Origin: Anaerococcus sp. Marseille-Q7828
GTDB lineage: Bacteria > Bacillota > Clostridia > Tissierellales > Peptoniphilaceae
Assembly (NCBI RefSeq): GCF_949769285.1
Contig: NZ_OX458331.1
Coordinates: 1,054,001-1,118,000 of the forward strand
DNA length: 64,000 nucleotides
Direction: 5' to 3'
Shown: one piece after another, positions 1 through 8,048 of the stretch
How the letters are laid out: each line of letters begins with the position of its first letter
How positions within the stretch are numbered: position 1 is the stretch's first letter
Notes under the pieces: model-generated
Told to the model about the DNA's origin: nothing
Databases searched by the model: none
Seen by the model: only the letters and a program-made list of their open reading frames with translations
Program-made: the position numbers and the translations under genes

Positions 1-17
1 AAAGGAGAAAAAACAAA

Positions 18-2255
18 ATGAAAAAAGCAACAAATAGAATTTTGTCATTCTTAACAGCTTTTGCAATGGTAATCGGTGTACTAGTAGCTCCATTCACAAG
101 CGCTAACGCTGCTGAAACTGGTGGAGAAACAGAACAACCAAAATCAGAAGTTACAAAAACTGTTACACTTCACAAATTAGTGATGAGCAAAGCTGATTTA
201 GAAGCATGGAAATCAGAAGATATTGAAAAAGCTGGTTATGACGGATCTCAAAACACTGACCAATTAAAAGCTTTATTAGAAGGCAAAACTCTTAATGAGG
301 TAGCAGGAGTATACTTTGCATTCAAAGATAAAGATGGATATGTAACCATTAAAGAAGGTGAAACTACAGAATATGGTAGAGTAGCTTCTTTAGATGCACA
401 ATTACCAGAAGGATTTAAACTTCTTGCAGGAAAAACTGAAGCTGCTGGTATTACATTTAATACAAGCGGATTAAAAGGTGACTTCACAATCGAAGAAATC
501 CACGAAAAATCTTCATATGTAGGTGAAGAAGGCGAAGCAATCACAGACAGCAAAGCTGTTCCAGTAAAAATTACACTTCCATTAGTAAACAATGAGGGTG
601 TTGTTGAAGATGCTCACGTTTATCCAAAGAACACAGAAGAAAAACCACAAATTGACAAAAACTTCAAAAAAGACAACAAAGTTTTAACAAATGCTGAGGG
701 AAATTTTGATGAGTACTATACAGATGAAGAAAAAACTGCTGGTGCTCAAACAGGCGATATCAATCATGGCGCTGATTACGATAATTACAATAAGAAAAAA
801 TTAATTGCTAACGGTGAAATTGGTAAAAATATTCCTTATGAAGTTAAAACAAAAATCCCAGCAAAATCTAACCTAAAATTAGCTAAATGGGACGATAATA
901 TGTCAGCAGGTCTTACTTATAATAAAGATTTAAAACTAACAATAGCTGATAAAGAAATTAAAAACACTGAAGAAACTACTTACTACACTATAAAAGAAAC
1001 AGACAGTGGTTTTGTTCTTAGACTAGAAGAAGCAGGTCTTGATCTAGTAAATAATAAAGATGAAGCTGTAGAAGTTAAACTAGTTTATTCAGCAACAGTA
1101 AATAGCGATGCTATAGCAGACATTCCAGAAACAAACGACGTTAAGTTCAATTATGGCAATAACCCATCAAAAGAGACAGAACCAGTTCCTGGCAAGCCAA
1201 ATACAGATGGCGAACTAAAAGTTGAGAAAACTTGGGACGACGGAGTATGGGCAGAAGGAGAAAGTGCTACTTTCGAACTTAGAGACGCTGAAACTGGTAG
1301 AAAAATAACAGCAGATGACCTTGTAGAACCAGAAGATGAAGCTGCAAAAGCAGAATTTAAAGAATATAAGAAAAACTTTAATGCAGAAGTAACAATAGGT
1401 TACCCAGGAAAAGATGCTGATGGAAAAGATGTATCAAAAACATCAGATTCTTGGAAATATCTAAATCCAGATAAACAATATATCGCAGTAGAAACAAAAT
1501 CCACATCTCCATCAGACGTTGAATACGTACAAGGTGAAGACGGAACATTAAAAGCAACAAACCACAAATCAAACAACCCAAAACCACTAAACCCAACAGA
1601 ACCAAAAGTTGTACTAGGTGGTAAGAAATTTGTAAAAACTAACCAAGATGGTAAAGAAAGACTAGCTGGAGCAGAATTCTACGTTAAAAACGCAGAAGGT
1701 AAATACCTAGTAGCAGATCAAAAAGATGCAACTAAAGTAACAGAAGCTAAAAATGCTCTTGATGAAGCAGTAAAAGCTTACAATGCACTAGATGCAGATA
1801 AACAAACAGATGAAGAAAAAGCAAAAGTAACTGCTGCTCAAGAAGCTTACAACAAAGCTTTCAAAGAAAATGCAACAGCTTACAAATGGGAAGATGCTAA
1901 CACAAATGCAGTAGTATTAACATCTGACGGACAAGGTAAGTTTGAAATCTCTGGTCTTGAATATGGTTCATACAAACTTGAAGAAAAAACTGCTCCAAAA
2001 GGATACGCTAAACTAAACGGCGAAATCGACTTTACAGTAGCAAAAGATACTTATAAAGGTACAGCAGAAGAGTTTAAGTATGAAGTTGAAGTTAAAGAAG
2101 GCGAAACACAAACTTATGGTAAACAAGTACCAAACAAGAAAGTATCAATCCCACAAACAGGTGGAATCGGATCACTAATCTTTATCGTAGCAGGTCTAGC
2201 AATCATGGGTGTTGCATTCGTAGCTATGAAAAAAAGAAACGCTGTAGAAGCTTAA
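18..2255 (+). CDS. sortase-anchored major pilin / Cna_B-type surface protein
   Basis: A 745-residue surface protein preceded by AGGAGA at 3-8. Residues 1-31 form a Sec signal peptide ending near SANAAE. A pilin-like YPKN motif lies at residues 202-205; in SpaA-type pilins the Lys of this motif forms the intermolecular isopeptide bond made by a class C sortase. A C-terminal Cna_B-like domain carries the E-box YKLEEKTAPKGY (652-663), whose Glu supports an intramolecular isopeptide bond. The cell-wall sorting signal is IPQTG (711-715), followed by a hydrophobic helix and a KKRN tail. An Ala/Lys/Glu-rich helical stretch (about 575-620) is inserted in the last domain. It probably forms the pilus shaft; its sortase and minor pilins would lie upstream, outside the window. 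Family assignment is firm; calling it the major subunit is inference. Confidence 0.85.
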   Translation: MKKATNRILSFLTAFAMVIGVLVAPFTSANAAETGGETEQPKSEVTKTVTLHKLVMSKADLEAWKSEDIEKAGYDGSQNTDQLKALLEGKTLNEVAGVYFAFKDKDGYVTIKEGETTEYGRVASLDAQLPEGFKLLAGKTEAAGITFNTSGLKGDFTIEEIHEKSSYVGEEGEAITDSKAVPVKITLPLVNNEGVVEDAHVYPKNTEEKPQIDKNFKKDNKVLTNAEGNFDEYYTDEEKTAGAQTGDINHGADYDNYNKKKLIANGEIGKNIPYEVKTKIPAKSNLKLAKWDDNMSAGLTYNKDLKLTIADKEIKNTEETTYYTIKETDSGFVLRLEEAGLDLVNNKDEAVEVKLVYSATVNSDAIADIPETNDVKFNYGNNPSKETEPVPGKPNTDGELKVEKTWDDGVWAEGESATFELRDAETGRKITADDLVEPEDEAAKAEFKEYKKNFNAEVTIGYPGKDADGKDVSKTSDSWKYLNPDKQYIAVETKSTSPSDVEYVQGEDGTLKATNHKSNNPKPLNPTEPKVVLGGKKFVKTNQDGKERLAGAEFYVKNAEGKYLVADQKDATKVTEAKNALDEAVKAYNALDADKQTDEEKAKVTAAQEAYNKAFKENATAYKWEDANTNAVVLTSDGQGKFEISGLEYGSYKLEEKTAPKGYAKLNGEIDFTVAKDTYKGTAEEFKYEVEVKEGETQTYGKQVPNKKVSIPQTGGIGSLIFIVAGLAIMGVAFVAMKKRNAVEA

Positions 2256-2302
2256 TCGCTGATATAGTAACAAAAAACTAAATAAGAAAAAGCAATAAGA
2301 GA

Positions 2303-2335
2303 GCTCAGGACAAAAATCCTGAGCCCTTTTTTTTC
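2303..2335 (+). terminator. Rho-independent terminator of the pilin gene
   Basis: Perfect 8-bp stem GCTCAGGA/TCCTGAGC with a CAAAAA loop, followed by a run of eight T. It ends the pilin transcript about 50 nt after the stop codon. Confidence 0.9.
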
Positions 2336-2337
2336 TT

Positions 2338-2421
2338 GACCTAACCCAATTCTCCGCAGGAGAATTGATGGTAGGTCAAATGTCGCGAAATAGAAATCTT
2401 CGATTTCGTTCTGGAGCCGAC
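2338..2421 (+). repeat. family B double-hairpin repeat, copy B1
   Basis: Starts GACCTAACCC and ends GGAGCCGAC. Hairpin 1 is closed by GACCTA/TAGGTC with inner arms CAATTCTCC/GGAGAATTG. The linker AAATGTCGCG leads to hairpin 2, with inner arms GAAATC/GATTTC, closed by GTCG/CGAC. The outer sequences recur in six other places in the window, while the inner arms differ but stay complementary. Confidence 0.75.
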
Positions 2422-2424
2422 CTT

Positions 2425-2529
2425 GTCTAACCCCATCGCACAAAGTGGGATGGAAGGTAGGTTAAATGTCTCGAAGTCCAAAAGCAGGCTGCCCGCCACA
2501 TACAGGGCGATTTGGCAAACGGAGCCGAC
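2425..2529 (+). repeat. family B repeat, copy B2
   Basis: Second copy, directly after B1, keeping the TCTAACCCC start, the TAGGTTAAATGTCTCG linker and the GGAGCCGAC end. Its inner arm 1 is CCCA/TGGG. Arm 2 is longer (CCAAA/TTTGG around GCCC/GGGC) and nearly matches arm 2 of copy B5. Confidence 0.65.
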
Positions 2530-2533
2530 TCTT

Positions 2534-2676
2534 TTCTAACCCCAGTCCCATCATCTAGGGTGACAAATTGAAAATTTGTCATCTTCGAGATGAACGAACG
2601 TGAATCCGAAGAACTAAGCGAAAAAGATAGAATATCTTTTGAGAGGATAAGTGGGATGGTAGGTAGGTCAAATGTC
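2534..2676 (+). repeat. family B repeat, degenerate copy B3 with enlarged first arm
   Basis: Begins TCTAACCCC and ends with GGTAGGTAGGTCAAATGTC, so only hairpin 1 and the start of the linker remain. The first arm is expanded to about 110 nt and holds further palindromes such as GACAAATT/AATTTGTC. Together B1-B3 fill the interval between the pilin gene and the next gene; no coding signal is seen there. Confidence 0.5.
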
Positions 2677-2716
2677 AGTTAATCAAATCAACTGCAATAT
2701 AATAAGGAGATAATAA

Positions 2717-3592
2717 ATGATTAGTATTTGTATCACGCAGTTACTGTTATTTGTATTAAATATACTTATTTTAATAACATCTAAGGATAATTTCACAATA
2801 TTTGATGCAACAAATTTACTGATATTAGCAATTCTAATTATTATATTTATATTAATTATAAGTTATGAATATAGAATAGAATTAAGAAAAGAATCTGCAG
2901 AATCTTTTTTTGTATTATCAGTTATGTCGTTTAATGTACTAGTTTCTCTTATATATATACTAACATTCTTTCAGCATAAAATAAATTTTATAGATAATAA
3001 TATTGAAATATTAGTTAGATTTTTGTTTTATGTCTTTGTACCAATTATTATATTAAGATTAGCTAGAAAAAATTTTTTGAAAATTTCATTTTTTACTGAG
3101 ATCAAATTTATTTTATTATTTCTTGTTATTGGATATATCGCATTGCTAGATTCAGATTTATTTAATTCATTATTTATTTTATTTTTTATAGCTTGTAAAA
3201 GATTAGATAGAGAAGAAATTAGTGTGTTGTATAACAGAAATAATAATGGTAAAAAAATCAATAATAAAAATCAAAATCTTAATGAAGATAATAACTTTTT
3301 AAAGGAATTTTCAAATGATAAAAATTTTTATGATCTATTTTTTGCCTTTCTTTATTTATCATTATATTTATCTATACACTGTGGTTTAGCTTACTTAGTA
3401 TTTGGGCCCTATGAAGGTGTAAAATGTCCTGATAATATAATGTATTCAATTTATGTGGGAGTAAATATTCTTTTAAATATGGAGATTTTTGTTGGATTGT
3501 ACAGCTGGAAAAAACTCAGAAGAAGACTTACTAAATCTTTTTCTAATTTCATAAATAAAATAATCAATGATATTAATATTATAATTAGCTAA
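2717..3592 (+). CDS. polytopic membrane protein, unknown function
   Basis: A 291-residue, very AT-rich gene with a start preceded by AAGGAG. About seven hydrophobic helices are visible: near residues 4-22, 30-52, 66-86, 97-116, 127-160, and a C-terminal pair around 205-225 and 240-260. They are broken by a hydrophilic, Asn/Lys-rich loop at about 172-200 and a basic C-terminal tail. I recognise no family. It precedes the ATPase cassette on the same strand with a gap of about 100 nt and could belong to it, but the ATPase seems to have its own start signals. The low GC and lack of family match fit recently acquired DNA. Confidence 0.6.
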   Translation: MISICITQLLLFVLNILILITSKDNFTIFDATNLLILAILIIIFILIISYEYRIELRKESAESFFVLSVMSFNVLVSLIYILTFFQHKINFIDNNIEILVRFLFYVFVPIIILRLARKNFLKISFFTEIKFILLFLVIGYIALLDSDLFNSLFILFFIACKRLDREEISVLYNRNNNGKKINNKNQNLNEDNNFLKEFSNDKNFYDLFFAFLYLSLYLSIHCGLAYLVFGPYEGVKCPDNIMYSIYVGVNILLNMEIFVGLYSWKKLRRRLTKSFSNFINKIINDINIIIS

Positions 3593-3694
3593 TGTTTTGT
3601 TAAGAGATAAGTGTTCTTTCAATACATCAATGGTTGTTCGTTGTGAACAGATAATTGGATTCAAAATATGGTATAATTTTCTTAAGGAGTAATT

Positions 3695-4978
3695 ATGAAA
3701 CTATATTTGGAAAATATTGGGAGATTATCCAATACTGAAATAATTATAGACGGTATAACTGTTATAGCAGGCAAAAATGGTACTGGGAAAAGTACAGTAG
3801 GCAAATCATTATATAGTATGTTTTATAGTTTTTATGACTATAAGGAAAAAATCGATGATTTGCGTAAGAATATGATTATTTCTGAAATCAGAAGACGTAC
3901 TAGCTCATTTTTCATTAGAAGTATAAACGGGGATTTAATAAATTCATTTTTGATAAATCTATATGAAAATAGGAACGAGTATAGAGAAGATGATGAAAAA
4001 CTTAAAAAACATATTATTGAATTTCTTAATGAGGTAGATAGTCTTAAAGAATACAATATACCAAGCAAATCTTCTTCTGATGATGAGGTTGATCAGGAAT
4101 TGATTGATGCTGTATTAGAAATATTATTTATGAATGATGATAAGTTACTTTCCTATATAATCAAACAAACTTTTTCTTATGAATTTAATAATCAAATTAA
4201 GAATTTAGCTAATATTGATAAAAATTCTGTGATAGACGTACAGATTAAAGATACTAATTTGAGAGTTAATATAAATGAGAGTAACAATTTTTCAGTAAAT
4301 AACCCTATTTTAATTAACAAGAAAATAGTTTATATAGATGATCCGTATATCGTTGATGAAATTTCAATATATCCTTATTATGATCAATCAATATTAGATT
4401 TTAATAATCATAGAGATGATTTGATTAATTTATTGAACAAAGATAAAAGTCCCTCAAGCTTATTGATAGATGAAAGTCTATCAATAATTGATGATCATTT
4501 GAATAAGGCCAGCAAAATTAATATTTTAAAGAGTAATGATAGATATTTTTATAACTCAGAAGATGATGATCAAGGTAAAATAGATATTAAAAATGCCTCA
4601 ACAGGTTTAAAAACTTTTATTATTATAAAAATGTTACTTGAGAATGGTTCTTTGCAAAAGAATGGAACTATAATATTAGATGAGCCTGAAACACATCTAC
4701 ATCCCGATTGGCAAATAATCTTTGCTGAACTGATTGTTTTATTGAACAAATATCTAGGTATGCATATTTTGATAAATAGCCATAGCCCGTATTTTGTGAG
4801 GGCAATAGAGGTTTATTCTGCAAAACACGAGGTGGCTGATAAATGCAGATATTATCTATCCTATAATAATCATGATACTGGTTTGTCTGATATCAAAGAG
4901 GTTAGTGAGTCAATAGATGAAATATATTCTAAACTTGCTGAAGCTTTTGATATTTTAGAGCAAGATAGTGTAAACTAA
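3695..4978 (+). CDS. AAA-type ATP-binding protein (AAA_21/RecF-OLD-like), possible defence ATPase
   Basis: A 427-residue SMC/RecF-like ATPase. The N terminus has the typical 'coordinates-in-hand' strand-loop followed by Walker A GKNGTGKST (26-34). A long helical middle section follows, then an STGLKT signature-like stretch (around 303-308) and Walker B LDEPETHLHP at about 328-337, with an INSHSPYFV switch just after. No Toprim domain follows, so it is not a full OLD nuclease. AAGGAG (3684-3689) sets the start. It lies 10 nt upstream of a small partner gene, the layout seen in several ATPase-effector anti-phage modules (for example Septu and PARIS). That role is inference; the ATPase fold is certain. 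Confidence 0.8.
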   Translation: MKLYLENIGRLSNTEIIIDGITVIAGKNGTGKSTVGKSLYSMFYSFYDYKEKIDDLRKNMIISEIRRRTSSFFIRSINGDLINSFLINLYENRNEYREDDEKLKKHIIEFLNEVDSLKEYNIPSKSSSDDEVDQELIDAVLEILFMNDDKLLSYIIKQTFSYEFNNQIKNLANIDKNSVIDVQIKDTNLRVNINESNNFSVNNPILINKKIVYIDDPYIVDEISIYPYYDQSILDFNNHRDDLINLLNKDKSPSSLLIDESLSIIDDHLNKASKINILKSNDRYFYNSEDDDQGKIDIKNASTGLKTFIIIKMLLENGSLQKNGTIILDEPETHLHPDWQIIFAELIVLLNKYLGMHILINSHSPYFVRAIEVYSAKHEVADKCRYYLSYNNHDTGLSDIKEVSESIDEIYSKLAEAFDILEQDSVN

Positions 4979-4988
4979 GTGATTGCTT

Positions 4989-5630
4989 ATGGATAGGATA
5001 TATTTAGAAGATGTCATTGTAGATTTTTTTGATTATGAGTATTGCAGAGATTTTGATCTTGTGGAAATATTTAGTGATTATTCAAGAACTTCCTATGATG
5101 ATAATGCTAGCGTGAGTCTGATTGATTCCAATGAAGCTTGCTTTGATTTTGATAAAATCAAAGAATTTTATATACAGAAACATAATAAGAAACACAAACT
5201 TATAAGCAATAGAAAAAATCCAGGGGCTAAGTTCACGTTTTTAAGAGACTATAGTTCTAATGATGCAATTAAGAAAATTGATGGGATGGATTTTTTTGTG
5301 GAATTCAAAAATGAAGCCAGCCCTAAGAAAAATAAGATTGAAAGCAAGATTAGAGAATCGATGTTGATTTATCTGGATATCATGGATGTGAAGATTTCGT
5401 ATACTAGAGAAAATTTGGGATATATTTTGGTGTACAATCCTAGTAAAAGCAATAAAGATACTAACGTGGTTGGTCAACATAAAAATTTCGATATTATTCA
5501 AGGAAAAATAAAATCATTTGCTAAAGAAAAAGTTGACAAATTCGGTTTGGTATCAAATTATGAAGACTTTTATTTTAAAGAAGTCAAGGTTCTTTCAAAG
5601 GAAGAGTTTACAAGGATTTATAATTTATAG
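4989..5630 (+). CDS. small partner protein of the ATPase, possible nuclease
   Basis: A 213-residue protein with no family I can name. A TTG at 4983 is also in frame, but ATG 4989 gives the more natural start; the ribosome-binding site is poor, which suggests translational coupling to the ATPase ending 10 nt upstream. The stretch around residues 98-108 reads D-G-M-D-F-F-V-E-F-K-N, loosely like the D...ExK core of PD-(D/E)XK nucleases, although the spacing is short. The protein is soluble, with mixed acidic and basic segments and no signal peptide. It is probably the effector or adaptor of the two-gene unit; the nuclease reading is weak. Confidence 0.6.
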   Translation: MDRIYLEDVIVDFFDYEYCRDFDLVEIFSDYSRTSYDDNASVSLIDSNEACFDFDKIKEFYIQKHNKKHKLISNRKNPGAKFTFLRDYSSNDAIKKIDGMDFFVEFKNEASPKKNKIESKIRESMLIYLDIMDVKISYTRENLGYILVYNPSKSNKDTNVVGQHKNFDIIQGKIKSFAKEKVDKFGLVSNYEDFYFKEVKVLSKEEFTRIYNL

Positions 5631-5721
5631 AAACCAATAGCACTTTTTTGCAGTAGATATTTCACATCTGCTCATTGTGGTAACGTTGTGTGAGTATGTA
5701 AAATCTTGCTACATCTTCGTC

Positions 5722-5818
5722 CTGTCATCCTCGAGGGAAGTCCTACAAGGACTGACCGAAGGATCCTTAAGGAATGCACTCAACAAGGGGATTCTTCGCC
5801 TTTGACTCAGAATGACAG
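5722..5818 (+). repeat. family A interspersed palindromic repeat, copy A1
   Basis: An element of about 97 bp. The left end is CTGTCATCCTCGAGGGAAG and the right end is CTCAGAATGACAG, so the termini are inverted (CTGTCATyCT/AGAATGACAG). The core motifs GACCGAAGGATC and GATTCTTCGC are also mutually complementary. Repeats with this signature are common between genes in many bacteria; the window holds about a dozen copies, whole or partial. Confidence 0.8.
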
Positions 5819-5874
5819 TGGGTTTGGGGCAGAACAACAGTGAGACTTATCATTCTTCATGGACACTCCCCACC

Positions 5875-6107
5875 CTGTCATCCTCGAGGGAGAAACACGA
5901 CCGAAGGATCTCATAAAGCACCGCTAATCCAGGAGATTCTTCGCATCCGCTCAGAATGACAGGCGGGTAGCTAGGATCTACGCTCTCCCCCTGTCATCCT
6001 AGAGGGAGTGAATACGACCGAAGAATCCCATAAAGCACCGCTAGTCTAGGAGATTCTTCGCATCCGCTCAGAATGACAGGCGGGTAGCTAGGATCTACGC
6101 TCTCCCC
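5875..6107 (+). repeat. family A copies A2 and A3 in tandem (unit about 117 bp)
   Basis: A2 occupies 5875-5962 and A3 5991-6079. The spacer after each (starting CGGGTAGCTAGGATC) is also repeated, so element plus spacer forms a tandem unit of 116-117 bp that continues into copy A4 at 6108. The interval 5631-6148 has no gene. Confidence 0.8.
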
Positions 6108-6148
6108 CTGTCATCCTAGAGGGAGTGAATACGACCGAAGGATCCCAT
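6108..6148 (+). repeat. family A copy A4, left half (split by an insertion sequence)
   Basis: The left half runs from CTGTCATCCTAGAGG to GGATCCCAT. The right half continues at 7415 with CATAAAGCACCG. Removing the insertion and one copy of CAT restores the sequence seen intact in copy A3. Confidence 0.85.
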
Positions 6149-6230
6149 TGGTAAGGATACAGTAAATAGTACAATTTAAAATCGAATATCTGATACAATA
6201 AATAATAAGAAATCAAAGGGGGATTTTAAA

Positions 6231-6506
<276 letters not shown>

Positions 6507-6547
6507 AGCTCATAATCTCAAATAGGGATAAATACAGTACTAGTGCA

Positions 6548-7357
6548 ATGTGTAAGTTTTTAGGTATACCAAGAAGTTTAATATACTATCATCTAAACAA
6601 AAAAGAATCAAAATATAACCTAAAAACCGAAGAGCTTTTAGAAGAAAAAATCAAAGAAATATTCAGGAAAAGTAAAAATGCATATGGATCAAGAAAAATC
6701 AAAGTAGAGTTGGAAAAACAAGATATCATAGTATCACGAAGAAAAATATGCAGAATAATGAAAAAACATGCCTTAGTATCAAGCTATACAGTAAAACAAT
6801 ACAAGGTAGAAAAAACCACATGTAACAATAAAAAGATTAATAACAAGATAGATAGACAATTTGACAATAGGCCATCTTTACAAGCATGTGTAAGTGACTT
6901 AACTTACGTAAGAGTAGGAAATAGTTGGAACTACATCTGTGCAATAATAGATTTACACAATCGAGAAATAATAGGATATGCAGCAGGAAAAAATAAGAGC
7001 GCAGATTTAGTAAAAGAAGCAATATATTCAATCAAGTACCCATTAAATAAAATAAAAATATTTCACACAGATAGAGGACGAGAATTTGACAACAAAAGCA
7101 TAGATAAAATTCTAGACATATTTGGCATAGAAAGATCCTTAAGTGGAAAGGGAAGTCCATATGATAATGCAGTAGCTGAAGCATTTAATAAGGTGATGAA
7201 AACAGAATTTGTTTATCAGAAAGAATTTAAAAACTTAAAACAACTAAAATTAGAACTATCAGAATATGTTTATTGGTACAACAACCTAAGAATCCATGGA
7301 TCCTTAGGTTACTTGTCACCAGTTAAATATAGAAACCAAATCTTAGCTAGTAACTAG
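6548..7357 (+). CDS. IS3-family transposase OrfB (DDE integrase domain)
   Basis: 269 residues from the first ATG, but the frame is open upstream to at least 6482, inside orfA. A -1 shift at the AAAAAG run near 6500 would give the full OrfAB transposase, whose joined region reads KLIISNRDKYSTSAMCKFLG. An HTH_21 region (about 20-75) precedes the rve integrase core. The DDE residues are visible as SDLTYVR (first Asp), HTDRGREF (second Asp) and AVAEAFNKVMK (Glu), followed by YWYNNLRIHGSLGYLSP at the C terminus. No internal stop or truncation is present. Confidence 0.92.
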   Translation: MCKFLGIPRSLIYYHLNKKESKYNLKTEELLEEKIKEIFRKSKNAYGSRKIKVELEKQDIIVSRRKICRIMKKHALVSSYTVKQYKVEKTTCNNKKINNKIDRQFDNRPSLQACVSDLTYVRVGNSWNYICAIIDLHNREIIGYAAGKNKSADLVKEAIYSIKYPLNKIKIFHTDRGREFDNKSIDKILDIFGIERSLSGKGSPYDNAVAEAFNKVMKTEFVYQKEFKNLKQLKLELSEYVYWYNNLRIHGSLGYLSPVKYRNQILASN

Positions 7358-7414
7358 TTAAAATTATAATGGTGCGTTCGATTTTAGATTGTACAAATAG
7401 GTGTTGACAATCCA

Positions 7415-7537
7415 CATAAAGCACCGCTAATCTAGGAGATTCTTCGCATCCGCTCAGAATGACAGGCGGGTAGCTAGGATCTACGCTCTCCACTTGTCAT
7501 CCTCGAGGGAAGTCCTACAAGGACTGACCGAAGGATC
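7415..7537 (+). repeat. family A copy A4 right half and copy A5 (left half only)
   Basis: 7415-7465 completes copy A4 (CATAAAGCACCG to GAATGACAG). After the usual repeated spacer, a new copy begins at 7494 with TTGTCATCCTCGAGGG but stops after GACCGAAGGATC (7537); its right half is missing. Confidence 0.75.
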
Positions 7538-7661
7538 TTTCTTAGCACATTTCCCTATTTTAGTAAATGCTTTCCCTACTAGTGTTCTCTAATAAAACTC
7601 TCAATTTACTCGCTCTATGATAATTAAAAATCTGTTTATAAGGGTGCTATTATTATCAAAA

Positions 7662-7690
7662 TTGCTTTTAAGGCAGATAGGACGTATAAT
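7662..7690 (+). promoter_or_regulatory. promoter of the antisense RNA of a type I toxin-antitoxin locus
   Basis: -35 TTGCTT (7662-7667), a 17-nt spacer and a perfect -10 TATAAT (7685-7690). Transcription would start near 7697 and run into the terminator at 7733-7763. No open reading frame of note follows, as expected for a regulatory RNA. Confidence 0.65.
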
Positions 7691-7696
7691 GTTATT

Positions 7697-7763
7697 AACC
7701 ATGATTTCGAGAATTATTGCATGGTATGATATAAAAAGGACGAGCCCCACGCTCGTCCTTTTT
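7697..7763 (+). ncRNA. putative antitoxin RNA (RNA II-like), about 67 nt
   Basis: Predicted from the promoter at 7662-7690 and the terminator at 7733-7763. It contains ATGATTTCGAGAAT (7701-7714) and GCATGGTATGA, a direct repeat of 7829-7858, where the minus-strand toxin gene has its start codon. The RNA is therefore complementary to the toxin translation-initiation region and, through the shared terminator, to the toxin mRNA 3' end. This is the architecture of the Fst/par locus of pAD1. Sequence evidence is good; expression is not shown. Confidence 0.6.
7733..7763. terminator. bidirectional terminator shared by convergent toxin mRNA and antisense RNA
   Basis: Perfect 13-bp stem (AAAAAGGACGAGC pairing with GCTCGTCCTTTTT) around a CCCAC loop. 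The flanking A and T tracts allow termination on both strands. Confidence 0.9.
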
Positions 7764-7851
7764 ATATGCTAATTATCATCTTTATGCAATCTATCCATTT
7801 GCGTATATAGTCCGCTATGATGGATGCAATGATTTCGAGAATCACTCGCAT
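7762..7851 (-). CDS. small hydrophobic toxin peptide, Fst-like type I toxin (29 aa)
   Basis: A 29-codon frame starting at 7851, preceded on the minus strand by GAGGAGGTGATACT, a very strong ribosome-binding site. The peptide begins MRVILEIIASIIADYIRKWI and continues with DCIKMIISI. It is an amphipathic or membrane-inserting helix with a KW pair after the hydrophobic block, as in Fst/Ldr-type toxins. A -10 TATAAT lies at 7902-7897, so the mRNA would start near 7890 and end in the shared terminator. CTCT/AGAG in the leader could fold over the ribosome-binding site, as in fst mRNA. It is too short for routine gene calling. The family match is by architecture, not strong sequence similarity. Confidence 0.6.
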   Translation of the reverse strand: MRVILEIIASIIADYIRKWIDCIKMIISI

Positions 7852-7896
7852 AGTATCACCTCCTCTCATGCTATAAGAGTTGATGATAACATATTA

Positions 7897-7902
7897 ATTA
7901 TA
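7897..7902 (-). promoter_or_regulatory. -10 element of the small toxin mRNA
   Basis: TATAAT on the minus strand, about 46 nt upstream of the toxin start codon. No well-placed -35 hexamer is evident. The rest of the interval 7541-8048 outside the toxin locus holds no gene; a short fragment of family A (CTGTCATCCTCTAG) lies near 8014. Confidence 0.45.
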
Positions 7903-8048
7903 TCACATTTGTTATACATTAATTACAAGAAACATAACCCGAATTCCACATTCACACAACATGATAGTGCTCTGAAAGTTTTATCGCTTTATATTATCTC
8001 CTGCCCTGTCATCCTCTAGGCACATAAGTTTAGAAATTCCTTGTAGCT

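Noticed and set aside
5722-6148. Regularly spaced repeats that could suggest a CRISPR array
   Set aside because: Units are about 90 bp with palindromic ends, the spacers between A2, A3 and A4 are themselves repeated, and no cas genes are present.
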